A program made the position numbers and the translations under genes. From Hyphomicrobiales bacterium (GTDB lineage: Bacteria > Pseudomonadota > Alphaproteobacteria > Rhizobiales > Beijerinckiaceae), in NCBI GenBank assembly GCA_027484655.1, contig JAIXSM010000028.1, positions 62,001-126,000 on the forward strand: a stretch of DNA of 64,000 nucleotides, read 5' to 3'. A model generated the notes under the pieces. That model was not told the DNA's origin and did no database searches. It saw only the letters and a program-made list of their open reading frames with translations. This document shows, one piece after another, positions 17,990 through 26,887 of the stretch (its first letter is position 1; each line of letters starts with the position of its first letter).

Positions 17990-19069
17990 ATGCGCAAGGT
18001 GCGGCTGGCGGCTGCGGTCGCCTCGCTTTTGCTCGCGAGTAGCGTTGGCGCAGTGACGAGCAGCGCCGCGTGGGCGCAGGGCGTCTCTGACTTTTACCGT
18101 GCAAGACCACTCCAGATTGTTGTCGGCTACGGCCCCGGCGGCGGCTACGATGTGTATGCGCGCCTCGTGGCTCGTCACATCGGGCGCCATATCCCCGGAT
18201 CGCCCAACACTGTCGTGCAGAACATGCCGGGGGCGGGCTCCCTCGTCGCTGTCAACTATCTTTACAATACCGCGCCGCGCGACGGCTCGGTGATTGGCAC
18301 GTTTGCGCGCGACATGGCGTTGTCGTCACTGCTGGGCGGCAATCCCAATGTGCGCTTCGACGCGCGAAAGCTCACGTGGATTGGCACGCCCGCGAGCGCG
18401 CGCGACGATCCATACCTGATGTTCGCGCGCAAGGACTCGAAGGTGCGCCGGATAGAGGACGTGACACGGGGCTCCGGTTCCATGGAACTGGTGCTCGGCG
18501 GCACGGGCGAAGGCGCCGCCGGCAATGACTGGGCGGTGCTGCTGCGCGATGCAGTTGGACTGAACATCCGTCTGATTGCGGGTTATCGGGACTCCAGCGC
18601 GCTGTTCCTCGCCGTGGAGCGCGGCGAGATCGACGGACGCTCGCTTGATTACTCGGCTGTGAAATCATCGCGGCCGCAATGGCTCACCGCAGACAGTCCT
18701 GTTCGCGTTGTGCTGCAATTCGGTCGCGATACGCGCCACGCCGATTTTCCGGATGTGCCCCTCGCCCGCGACCTGACCAAAGATCCATCCGTACTCGCGC
18801 TGATCGATCTGGCGGAGGCGTCCAACACGCTCTCGCGCCCGTTTGCAGGCCCGCCGGACATTCCTGCGGATCGCGCAAAAGCGCTCCAGAACGCGTTCAT
18901 GGCCATGTGCGCCGATAAGGACTTCATCGCGGAAGGCGAGAAGTTGCGCGTGGACATATCGCCCGTGAGCGGGCCTGAAGTGCTGAAACTGATCGAACGC
19001 CTGGCTGCTTTTCCGCCCGAGGTGTTCGAGCACATGAAAAAGATCAGGGCGCACGGCAACAAGACGTAA
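17990..19069 (+). CDS. Bug/TctC-family periplasmic binding protein 1
   Basis: Tripartite tricarboxylate transporter substrate-binding proteins capture carboxylates or related small molecules in the periplasm. The 359-residue protein has a signal peptide ending about AAWAQG, then the family start DFYRARPLQIVVGYGPGGGYDVYARL, HIPGSPNTVVQNMPGAGS and GSVIGTFAR. No TctA or TctB gene is nearby. It is the first of three tandem copies and the most divergent of the three. Substrate unknown. Confidence 0.85.
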   Translation: MRKVRLAAAVASLLLASSVGAVTSSAAWAQGVSDFYRARPLQIVVGYGPGGGYDVYARLVARHIGRHIPGSPNTVVQNMPGAGSLVAVNYLYNTAPRDGSVIGTFARDMALSSLLGGNPNVRFDARKLTWIGTPASARDDPYLMFARKDSKVRRIEDVTRGSGSMELVLGGTGEGAAGNDWAVLLRDAVGLNIRLIAGYRDSSALFLAVERGEIDGRSLDYSAVKSSRPQWLTADSPVRVVLQFGRDTRHADFPDVPLARDLTKDPSVLALIDLAEASNTLSRPFAGPPDIPADRAKALQNAFMAMCADKDFIAEGEKLRVDISPVSGPEVLKLIERLAAFPPEVFEHMKKIRAHGNKT

Positions 19070-19120
19070 TCGATGGCGCCCATGTTCGAAAGAGCGCCAC
19101 AGGGGGGAGTAAAGCGAGCC

Positions 19121-20146
19121 ATGACGCGAGCAAAATTTATCGGGGCCGCGCTGCTGGCCGGATCCATCGCGACGCCCGCATCCGCCGACGCCATTGCGGA
19201 TTTCTACAGGGGCAAGACGCTTAACATGATTATCTCGGTGTCCCCGGGAGGCGGCTACGACCTCCTCGGGCGAACCGTGGCCCGCCATATCGCCAAACAC
19301 ATTCCCGGTTCGCCCACCGCAGTGCCGCGGAACATGCCCGGCGCAGGCGGCATTGTCGCCATGAAGCATCTGGCGACCGCTGCGCAGCGCGACGGGACCG
19401 TCATGGGGATCGTTCAAAACAACGCGCCGCTCGAGCCGCTATTTGGCACGCCTGAGGCAGACTATGATCCCACAAAGGTGAGCTGGATCGGCACGCCCTC
19501 CCTTGAAACAGGATTGCTGATTGTCTGGCACACGTCGCACTTCAAAACATTTGACGACGTGCGCAAGCGCGAAATGACGGCGGGCGCGTCTGGCGTCAAT
19601 TCGGCCCCCGCGTTCTATTCCCGCGTGCTCAACGAACTCCTCGGCGCAAAGATCAAGGTGATCGCCGGTTACCCCGGCCAGAACGAAGGCTACATGGGGA
19701 TTGAGCGCGGCGAGCTCGATACTTATGGCGTGACATTCTGGAGTTCGCTCACATCAACAAAGCAGCAATGGCTGCGGGACAACTCGATTCGCATTCTCCT
19801 CCAGTACGGACCGGTGAAGGAAGCGGCGCTGAAAGGCGTTCCCTACGGGCCTGACCTCGTGAAGAGCGAGGAGGACCGTCTGCTGTTCGAAGCCTCATAC
19901 GGACCCTTGAGCCTTGGCCGTCCCTTCCTCGCGCCGCCGGATGTGCCCGCAGACCGGCTTGCCGCGCTTCGCAAAGCCTTCATGCACATGATGGCCGACA
20001 AGGATTTCCAGACGGAAGCCGAAAAGCTGGGACTGCAGGTCGACAATCCGCGCTCGGGCGAACAACTGCAGGCGGAAGTAAACCGACTGTACGCAACGCC
20101 GAAGCACGTCGTCGACCGCCTGCGACGCATCGCCCAGAACAAATGA
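19121..20146 (+). CDS. Bug/TctC-family periplasmic binding protein 2
   Basis: This 341-residue protein starts at an ATG with GGGGGAG about 12 nt upstream and a signal peptide ending PASADA. The mature start ADFYRGKTLNMIISVSPGGG and the HIPGSPTAVPRNMPGAGG stretch are family hallmarks. It is a close tandem duplicate of the next gene: long stretches such as IGTPSLETGLLIVWHTS and MTAGASGVNSAPAFYSRVL are identical. The frame opens upstream at 19073, but that start has no good signal. Confidence 0.85.
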   Translation: MTRAKFIGAALLAGSIATPASADAIADFYRGKTLNMIISVSPGGGYDLLGRTVARHIAKHIPGSPTAVPRNMPGAGGIVAMKHLATAAQRDGTVMGIVQNNAPLEPLFGTPEADYDPTKVSWIGTPSLETGLLIVWHTSHFKTFDDVRKREMTAGASGVNSAPAFYSRVLNELLGAKIKVIAGYPGQNEGYMGIERGELDTYGVTFWSSLTSTKQQWLRDNSIRILLQYGPVKEAALKGVPYGPDLVKSEEDRLLFEASYGPLSLGRPFLAPPDVPADRLAALRKAFMHMMADKDFQTEAEKLGLQVDNPRSGEQLQAEVNRLYATPKHVVDRLRRIAQNK

Positions 20147-20189
20147 GCGCCACTCGTCTGCACCACATATGAGCCCGAACGGAGCCGCC

Positions 20190-21209
20190 ATGCGTTTGAC
20201 AATCAGCAAAGCCCTTCTGCTGGCCAGCTTCGCAACGCCTGCGATGGCCGATCCGATCGCGGATTTCTACAAGGGCCGCACCATCTCCATGACGATCAGC
20301 TCCGCAGCGGGCGGCGGCTACGACACGCTGGCCCGCACGGTGGCGCGCAATCTTCCAAAGCACCTGCCCGGATCGCCCAACATAGTGCCGCGCAATATGC
20401 CCGGCGCCGGCGGTATTGTCGCGACAAAGCATCTCTACACCATGGCGCCGCGGGACGGCACGGCAATAGGCATCGTGCAGAACAATGCCCCACTCGAGCC
20501 GCTCTTCGGCACCAAGGAAGCCGACTACGACCCGACCCGCTTCAACTGGATCGGCACTCCGTCACTTGAAACCGGCCTGCTCATCGTTTGGCATACGTCG
20601 CAGTTCCGGACGATGGAGGATGTGACGAAACGCGAGATGACGGCAGGCGCGTCGGGCGTGAACTCCGCGCCCGCGTTCTACTCGCGCGTGCTCAACGAGT
20701 TGCTGGGCGCAAAGATAAAAGTCATTGCCGGCTACCCGGGACAGAACGAAGCCTACATCGCCATCGAGCGCGGCGAAATCGATACGTACGGCACAACATT
20801 CTGGAGTTCGTTGACTTCAACTAAGCAGCAATGGCTGCGCGACAGGCTCGTCCGGGTGCTTCTCCAATACGGACCGGTGAAGGAAGAAGCGCTGAAGGAC
20901 GTTCCCTACGGACCGGATCTCGTCAAATCCGAAGAGGACAAGCTCCTGTTCCAGGCGGCATACGGCCCGCTCAGCCTCGGCCGCCCGTTCCTCATGCCGC
21001 CAGATACGCCCCCGGAGCGCGTGCGCGCAGTGCGCAAGGCCTTCATGGATATGATCGCCGACAAGGATTTCATGGCGGAAGCTGAAAAACTTGGACTGCA
21101 AATCGACCACCCCCGTTCGGGCGAGCAATTGCAGGCGGAAGTCGAACGTCTGTACCGCACCCCGCCTCACGTGGTCGAACGCCTGCGCCGTATAGCGCAG
21201 GCCAAGTAG
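20190..21209 (+). CDS. Bug/TctC-family periplasmic binding protein 3
   Basis: The 339-residue protein has GGAG 5 nt before its ATG and a signal peptide ending PAMADP. It shares most of its length with binding protein 2, including an identical block around AKIKVIAGYPGQNE and the same C-terminal pattern GLQIDHPRSGEQLQAEVERLY. The two are recent paralogues and probably bind the same or related ligands. A monooxygenase gene follows about 100 nt downstream. Confidence 0.85.
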   Translation: MRLTISKALLLASFATPAMADPIADFYKGRTISMTISSAAGGGYDTLARTVARNLPKHLPGSPNIVPRNMPGAGGIVATKHLYTMAPRDGTAIGIVQNNAPLEPLFGTKEADYDPTRFNWIGTPSLETGLLIVWHTSQFRTMEDVTKREMTAGASGVNSAPAFYSRVLNELLGAKIKVIAGYPGQNEAYIAIERGEIDTYGTTFWSSLTSTKQQWLRDRLVRVLLQYGPVKEEALKDVPYGPDLVKSEEDKLLFQAAYGPLSLGRPFLMPPDTPPERVRAVRKAFMDMIADKDFMAEAEKLGLQIDHPRSGEQLQAEVERLYRTPPHVVERLRRIAQAK

Positions 21210-21315
21210 GCCGTTGCAGGAGGCAGGAAAACCCTTGTACGGTAGAACTTCAGGCTACCGGGGCCATTGAAACCAACGCCGCACAAATTGCGCACTCAGG
21301 GTGGAAGACAAAACA

Positions 21316-22509
21316 ATGCTCAAGGCAGTGCACACCAAGGGCCATGCAAACGCCACCCGCGAGGAACTTCTCGCCCGCGCCGAGGCGCTGATTCCCGTTC
21401 TGCGCGAACGCGCCACGGAGGGCGAGCGACTGCGGCGCTGCCCCGATCAGACCGTCCGTGATTATGTGGACGCCGACTTGCTGCGCGTCTGCCAGCCCTC
21501 GCGCTACGGCGGCTTTGATCTCGGATATGATGTCGCGTGTGAAATTATCCAGACGCTGGCGCGCGGCGACGCATCGCAAGCGTGGGTCTACATGGTTCTT
21601 GCTGACAATCCGCTGAAACTCGCCTCGTACGAGATTGCGGCGCAGGACGATGTGTGGGGCGTTGATTCAACCAAGAAACTATGCGTCGCGGTGTCCCCCG
21701 TCGGCCGCGCCAAAAAGGTCGATGGCGGCGTGCTGTGGACCGGCTCGCATGGATTTTCCAGCGGCATCGACCATGCCGACTGGGTGATGTGCGGCGGCTT
21801 CGAGTATGATGAGAATGGGGTGAAGGGCCGCGGCCTCAGCGCGCTTATGCCCACGTCCGAGGTCAAGCTCATCGACGACTGGAATGTCGTGGGCCTCGCC
21901 GGCACAGGCAGCAAAAGCTTCGAGGTGAAGGACGTGTTCGTGCCAGCGCATCGCTTGCTGGACAAGAAGGCCAACGATGAAGGCCGCTCCCCGGGCGCAT
22001 TGTTCTACACCGCACCCGTGACGCGCCTGCCGCGCGGCGGCGTCTCCGCTGTCAGTTACACCGCAGTGGTCGTCGGCGTGGCGCAGGGATTTTTGCGCGA
22101 ATTTCTCGACGTGACGGGTCCACGCAAATCACGCGGCGAATCGGTTGCAACGAACGTCGCGTTGCAGGCCAGCGTCGGCCAAGCGGCCGCGGAGATCGAG
22201 GCCGCGGAGCGTATGTATCTGGGCGCTATTCGCGAAACCATGCAGACGCTCGCGCGCGGCGAGCAGGTGAGCCTTGAGCAGCACTACCAGGGCAAGCGTA
22301 ACGCCTGCTACGCCGCACAGCTCTGTCTGCAAGCCGTGCAGCGCCTTTACAACATCGCCGGCGGTCGCGCGCTGTTCCTCGACAACCCGCTGCAGCGTAT
22401 GTTCCGCGACTGTTTTGCAGCCGCGGCTCATCATTCGCTGGTCTGGGAGAACGCCGCCGCGGAATACGGGCGTCACGCTCTCGGCGCGCCCAAAGCGAAA
22501 GCGCACTAA
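21316..22509 (+). CDS. Acyl-CoA-dehydrogenase-fold flavin monooxygenase (hydroxylase)
   Basis: The 397-residue protein resembles the oxygenase component of two-component flavin monooxygenases of the HsaA/group D type, which use FMNH2 or FADH2 from a separate reductase. Visible stretches are RYGGFDLGYDVACEIIQTLARGDASQAWVY, LWTGSHGFSSGIDHADWVMCGG and GLAGTGSKSFEVKDVFVP. The first GTG is at 21301; the ATG at 21316 has GGAAGA at good spacing. It begins a co-directional run with two SDRs and a luciferase-like monooxygenase. No flavin reductase is adjacent. Substrate unknown. Confidence 0.75.
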   Translation: MLKAVHTKGHANATREELLARAEALIPVLRERATEGERLRRCPDQTVRDYVDADLLRVCQPSRYGGFDLGYDVACEIIQTLARGDASQAWVYMVLADNPLKLASYEIAAQDDVWGVDSTKKLCVAVSPVGRAKKVDGGVLWTGSHGFSSGIDHADWVMCGGFEYDENGVKGRGLSALMPTSEVKLIDDWNVVGLAGTGSKSFEVKDVFVPAHRLLDKKANDEGRSPGALFYTAPVTRLPRGGVSAVSYTAVVVGVAQGFLREFLDVTGPRKSRGESVATNVALQASVGQAAAEIEAAERMYLGAIRETMQTLARGEQVSLEQHYQGKRNACYAAQLCLQAVQRLYNIAGGRALFLDNPLQRMFRDCFAAAAHHSLVWENAAAEYGRHALGAPKAKAH

Positions 22510-22536
22510 TTTCCAAAACAGGACACCAGACAGACA

Positions 22537-23313
22537 ATGAACGACAGGATCGAACGCGATGGCTTTCGCAAGGGCGACCTCGTAGTGGTGACCGGCGGAG
22601 GCGGCGGGTTCGGCCGCGCCTTCTGCCGCCGCTTCGGGCGCATGGGCGCCAAGGTCGCAGTATGGGAAATCAACGAAGCTGATGGGGCCGAAACCGCTCG
22701 ACTCGTGCGTGAGGACGGGGGCGAAGCCCAGTTCTTCAAGGTTGATCTCTCGAGCGCCACGCAGATTGATGCTGCCGTCGAAGCCACCACACGCGCTTTC
22801 GGCACGCCCTACTGCATCATCAACAACGCCAGCATCTACCCGCGGGCGCCCATCGTGGAGATGTCTGGCGAGACGTTCGAGCGGACAATGAGGGTCAATA
22901 TCATTGCGCCGTTTCTCATCGTAAAAGCCTTTGGCGCGGCCATGATCGCCAACCGCCGGGGCGTTGTCCTCAACATAGCGTCGGGCCGCGCGTTCGAAGG
23001 GGCGCCCAACGGCATAGGCTACGCGACGAGCAAGGGCGCGATCCTGACGTTCACGAAGACCATCGCGCTTGAATGGGCCAAGCACAACATTCGCTGCAAC
23101 TCAATCGTGCCAGGCGTTTCCTTCACGGCCCAGCCGCTTGAGAATACAACCCCCGAAGAACTCGTTGAACGCGGCCGCAAGACGATCCCCCTCGGTCGCA
23201 TCGGCTACCCGGAGGATATGGCGGGGCTCGCGGCGTTTCTCGTCAGCGAGGATGCATCCTACATGACGGGACAGGCCATCGCCATGAACGGAGGGCGCGT
23301 GCTGATTTCCTGA
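22537..23313 (+). CDS. Short-chain dehydrogenase/reductase 1
   Basis: The 258-residue classical SDR has the cofactor loop TGGGGGFG near residue 19, NNAS at 96-99, and the catalytic Ser149, Tyr162 and Lys166 (YATSK). An acidic residue after the second strand (VWEINEAD) suggests NAD preference. It lies 27 nt after the monooxygenase gene and is probably in the same operon. The substrate is unknown; a hydroxyl or keto intermediate from the neighbouring oxygenases is likely. Confidence 0.85.
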   Translation: MNDRIERDGFRKGDLVVVTGGGGGFGRAFCRRFGRMGAKVAVWEINEADGAETARLVREDGGEAQFFKVDLSSATQIDAAVEATTRAFGTPYCIINNASIYPRAPIVEMSGETFERTMRVNIIAPFLIVKAFGAAMIANRRGVVLNIASGRAFEGAPNGIGYATSKGAILTFTKTIALEWAKHNIRCNSIVPGVSFTAQPLENTTPEELVERGRKTIPLGRIGYPEDMAGLAAFLVSEDASYMTGQAIAMNGGRVLIS

Positions 23314-23370
23314 ACGCAACAACGACGACGCCGGGAACAAGCGGCGCGCACATACAGGTGAGGAACGCTT

Positions 23371-24165
23371 ATGAACGAGAAAGGTCTGCTCGCGGGCCGC
23401 GTCGCCATCGTCACCGGTGGCGGCGGCGAAATCGGCAGCGCAATCGCACGCCGGTTCGCGCGTGAGGGCGCCTGCGTTGTGGTCGGCGATCTCGAGCCCG
23501 CCAAGGCTGCGCGCATCGCCGATGCGATCTGCGCGGAGGGCGGGCAGGCGGCGCCGCACGCGCTCGACGTGTGTGATCCACAGTCATGCGCCGACATCGT
23601 CGCCTTCGCCGTAAAGCGATTTGGCAAGCTGACCACGCTTGCGAACGTGGCGGCGACGGTCACGCCGCTCGGCGACGTTGAGAAACTGGCGCTTGAACAT
23701 TGGAACCGCGCGTTGCAGGTGAACCTCACGGGCATGTTCCTGATGTGCAAGAGCGTCGCAAGCGCCATGCGTGAGACAGGCGGGGGCGCCATCGTCTCCA
23801 TTGCATCATCCCATGGCCACATCGGCATGCCGGGACGACCTGCCTATTGCGCGACGAAGGCCGCTGTTCTGCATCTCTCCAAATGCGTTGCAATTGATTA
23901 CGCGCCCTACAAAATAAGATCGAATACGATCTCTCCTGGCGCCATCGATACGGAGCGCGCGGCGTTGCAGCGCTATGCCAGTCGCGAAGAGGCGAACCGC
24001 GCAAAGGGCCCGGCGTATCTGGTCGGCCGCACCGGCTCGGTTGATGAAATCGCGGCAGGCGCGACATTCCTCGCGTCCGACGAGTCGAGCTTCATGACGG
24101 GAACCGATATGCTCATTGACGGCGGATATCTCGCCTTCAAGGGCACAACGACGAATCCCGTCTGA
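23371..24165 (+). CDS. Short-chain dehydrogenase/reductase 2
   Basis: This 264-residue SDR has TGGGGEIG near residue 15, the acidic VGDLEPAK that favours NAD, and the catalytic Ser146, Tyr159 and Lys163 (YCATK). The usual NNAG structural motif is changed to ANVAAT. It shares the operon with SDR1 but is not a close copy, so the two may act on successive intermediates. Confidence 0.85.
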   Translation: MNEKGLLAGRVAIVTGGGGEIGSAIARRFAREGACVVVGDLEPAKAARIADAICAEGGQAAPHALDVCDPQSCADIVAFAVKRFGKLTTLANVAATVTPLGDVEKLALEHWNRALQVNLTGMFLMCKSVASAMRETGGGAIVSIASSHGHIGMPGRPAYCATKAAVLHLSKCVAIDYAPYKIRSNTISPGAIDTERAALQRYASREEANRAKGPAYLVGRTGSVDEIAAGATFLASDESSFMTGTDMLIDGGYLAFKGTTTNPV

Positions 24166-24183
24166 GCGCGGGCGCTGGAGAGA

Positions 24184-25218
24184 ATGATGCAGTTTGGTCT
24201 CTACGCGCCGGTTCCCCACGTGACGGTTGGTTCAACTGAGATCGCTGCGTCCGTCGCCGGCGCGCTCGAAACGCTTCCCCTCGGCGTCGCGGATCCGGCT
24301 TTCACGCTATCGCGCGATGTATTGGTGGAGGCGGACCGCTGCGGCTTTGACATCATCCTGTTCGCCGAGCGACATCTCGGCGCAGATATGGAAGCATGGG
24401 TTCTTGGCAGCGCCATTTCCGCGCTGACCACGCGCATACGGTCGATGATCGCGGTGCACCCGGGCCTCTGGCATCCGCAGATTATTGCGAAAATGGCGAG
24501 CACGCTGGACCGCATGTGCACAGGCCGTATGGCGCTCAACCTCATTACCGGATGGAACGTCGAAGAGCATACGATGTTCGGCGGCGAGACCATGATCGGC
24601 AACGATGACCGCTACGTGCGCGCAGAAGAATTCATACGCATTGTGCAGGGCATGTGGCGGGAGGCGCCGTTCAGTTTCGAGGGCGTGTTCTACAAGGTCA
24701 AGGATGCGCAGCTTTTGCTGCGCCCTGCAACGGCCGCACCTCCGGAGATTTTCACCGCGAGTCGAAGCCCCCGCGGCCTCGACATGATAGCGCGCGTGGG
24801 CGACTGGTGGTTTGTCGATTACGACAAGGACGCCGAAACAACAGATGACGTCATGGAGAGCCTTCAGCGCGCCATCGATGATATGCGTGCGCGCATGACG
24901 CGCGAGGGCCGCACTGTGCGCTTCGCGTTCAACCCATATGTGTGCTTTGGCGCAAGTCGCGAGGAAGCGATGGAGCGCGCCTTGCGCATGGTGACGCCTG
25001 ACGGCTCCGATGCGGATATGCGCAAACTCCTGCGACGCGTCGGTCCAGCCACGCGCGCCGGCTGCGTCGGCACGCCTGAGCAGGTGCGTGCGCAGGTGAA
25101 CGCGTTCCGCGACATGGGCATCGAGTTGCTGCTGTTCAAGTTCCCGCCCCTCGTTGAGGAGGTGCGGGCCATCAGCCGGGAAGTTATTGCGCCCATGCGC
25201 GGGTCAAAGCCAATCTGA
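24184..25218 (+). CDS. Luciferase-like (LLM) flavin-dependent monooxygenase
   Basis: The 344-residue protein has the TIM-barrel LLM pattern of the SsuD/RutA branch: CGFDIILFAERHLGADMEAWVLGSA, MIAVHPGLWHPQIIAKMASTLD and NLITGWNVEEHTMFGG. Family members use reduced FMN and oxygen to cleave C-S or amide bonds or to oxidise small organics. It ends the plus-strand operon begun by the flavin hydroxylase, and no flavin reductase is present to supply either enzyme. The gene starts with two ATG codons; the second is equally possible. Confidence 0.8.
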   Translation: MMQFGLYAPVPHVTVGSTEIAASVAGALETLPLGVADPAFTLSRDVLVEADRCGFDIILFAERHLGADMEAWVLGSAISALTTRIRSMIAVHPGLWHPQIIAKMASTLDRMCTGRMALNLITGWNVEEHTMFGGETMIGNDDRYVRAEEFIRIVQGMWREAPFSFEGVFYKVKDAQLLLRPATAAPPEIFTASRSPRGLDMIARVGDWWFVDYDKDAETTDDVMESLQRAIDDMRARMTREGRTVRFAFNPYVCFGASREEAMERALRMVTPDGSDADMRKLLRRVGPATRAGCVGTPEQVRAQVNAFRDMGIELLLFKFPPLVEEVRAISREVIAPMRGSKPI

Positions 25219-25219
25219 T

Positions 25220-26023
25220 TCAAGCGCTCGGCCACAAGTCCTGCGTTCTCAGAAACTCTTCCACGCACGCGTCGAAGATCCATGGCTTCTCCAGAAAGCA
25301 GCAGTGGCCCGCGCCTTCGATCACCTGCCTGCGCGCGCCTGGTATCGCGGCGGCTGTGCGGGCGCCGGGCTCCCGCGCGCTGTCGTGCTCGCCATTGACC
25401 ACAAGCACCGGAACTTTGCATTGCGGCAGTCGGGGCATCAGGTCTGCTCCCTCAAGCGCGCCAAACACGTGCGCAATAGATTCAGCGTCGAGGGCGCGTT
25501 CTTGATCGACAAAACTTTCAATAAAATAGGCGCCGAGATCCGTTGACGCCCAATCTGCCGTAACGCCATGGCGCAAATGTCCGCGATGAAATTCTGCAAA
25601 GGTTCCGTCCGCTGCGGCAGAGCGATAATCAGCCTTGCGGCGCGTGAAATCCTGCTTGCCTGCGTTGCCCCCCACGATGATCGCGGCCGACACAAGCTCT
25701 GGCTGCTCGCATGCAAGTTGCAAAGCAATTTTCGAACCGATGCTACACCCCATCAGCACCGCGGGCGCCTTGACGCCCTCGTCTCGCAGCACACCCAACA
25801 CGTCAGCGCCCATGTCCCGCAGGGAGAACGGCGCACGCGGCTTCGCCGAGCGACCCCAGCCGCGCAGGTCCACGCTGTACACCGTGAACGCCTTTGAGAA
25901 CGATCCGACTTGATAGCGCCACAGGTCGTGATTGAACGGGAGGGCGTGGATCATCATCAGTGGCGGCCCCTGGCCGGCTTTCTCATAGTAGATCTCAAGG
26001 CCATTGGCGCGGCTGAACGGCAC
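25220..26023 (-). CDS. Alpha/beta hydrolase
   Basis: The 267-residue hydrolase has the oxyanion region MMIHALPFNHDLWRY, the nucleophile elbow GCSIGS, the acid-bearing NGEHDSAREPG and the C-terminal histidine in GAGHCCFLEKP. The fold resembles 3-oxoadipate enol-lactonase-like and MhpC-like hydrolases, but the substrate cannot be fixed. It is transcribed against the LLM gene, and the two stop codons are almost adjacent. Confidence 0.85.
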   Translation of the reverse strand: MPFSRANGLEIYYEKAGQGPPLMMIHALPFNHDLWRYQVGSFSKAFTVYSVDLRGWGRSAKPRAPFSLRDMGADVLGVLRDEGVKAPAVLMGCSIGSKIALQLACEQPELVSAAIIVGGNAGKQDFTRRKADYRSAAADGTFAEFHRGHLRHGVTADWASTDLGAYFIESFVDQERALDAESIAHVFGALEGADLMPRLPQCKVPVLVVNGEHDSAREPGARTAAAIPGARRQVIEGAGHCCFLEKPWIFDACVEEFLRTQDLWPSA

Positions 26024-26118
26024 AGTTCCCTCCCGTGTCGATAATGATGAGGGGCTGGCGCCCCTCTGCTATCCCGGTAAGATGCGACGCGACGAACACA
26101 TCGCACAAGGGGGAGGAT

Positions 26119-26871
26119 ATGACTTACGAGCCCATTCGACCACGCGCCCGCATCGGCTTCATCATTCCCTCCTCCAACAGAATGGTCGAGCCTCAGGCGC
26201 GGCGCTTTTTGCCCGCTGACGTTGAGCCGCACTTTACGCGCATAGGAATGACGAACCGTCACAAGGCGCCGCTGGATCAATTGCTCGCGCGTATCCTCCA
26301 TGCAACCGAATTGCTCGCGGACTCCAAATGCGACGTTACGGTGCTTCAATGCACCGGAACATCAATGTCCGGCGGCGTGCAGGCGGAACGCGATGTGCTG
26401 AAGGCGATGGAAGCCGCCAGCGGCAAGCCCGCGCTCAGCGCTGCATCGTGCATCACCTCGGCGCTCACAACCCTGCGCGCGCGCAAGCTCGTGTTCATCT
26501 CGGAGACCCAGCAGGAGGGTCATGAAAAGAAAGCAAAGTACCTGAAGGAAGCGGGTTACACGCTGCTGGCGGACAAGGCCGTGGGCCTGTCAGGCACGGA
26601 CGAATACTGCGCCATGCCGCCTCAGCTGTGGTTTGACACCGCCGTGGCCATGCGCCGTGACGACGCGGACGCTTACTTCATCAGTTGCGCGAACATCCGC
26701 AGCATTGATGTTATTCAGCAACTGGAGGCGGCCCTCGGAAAGCCTGTCGTCACCAGCAATCAGGCCGCCTTCTGGCGCGCACTTCGTATGGCTGGCGTCG
26801 ATGACAATGTGCCGGCGCTCGGCTCGCTTATGCAGCACACAGCGCCAGTGGATTTGTTGGACGCCGCATAA
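26119..26871 (+). CDS. Maleate isomerase / arylmalonate decarboxylase family protein
   Basis: The 250-residue protein begins after GGGGGAGG and has RARIGFIIPSSNRMVEPQ. Cys78 lies in LQCTGTSMSGG and Cys190 in FISCANIRS. Two such cysteines are the catalytic pair of the Asp/Glu racemase superfamily, and the spacing fits maleate cis-trans isomerase. Both are present, so it is probably active. Maleate isomerases act late in nicotinate-type ring breakdown, but nothing else here proves that pathway. Confidence 0.75.
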   Translation: MTYEPIRPRARIGFIIPSSNRMVEPQARRFLPADVEPHFTRIGMTNRHKAPLDQLLARILHATELLADSKCDVTVLQCTGTSMSGGVQAERDVLKAMEAASGKPALSAASCITSALTTLRARKLVFISETQQEGHEKKAKYLKEAGYTLLADKAVGLSGTDEYCAMPPQLWFDTAVAMRRDDADAYFISCANIRSIDVIQQLEAALGKPVVTSNQAAFWRALRMAGVDDNVPALGSLMQHTAPVDLLDAA

Positions 26872-26887
26872 GCGGCGTCACTCGGGC

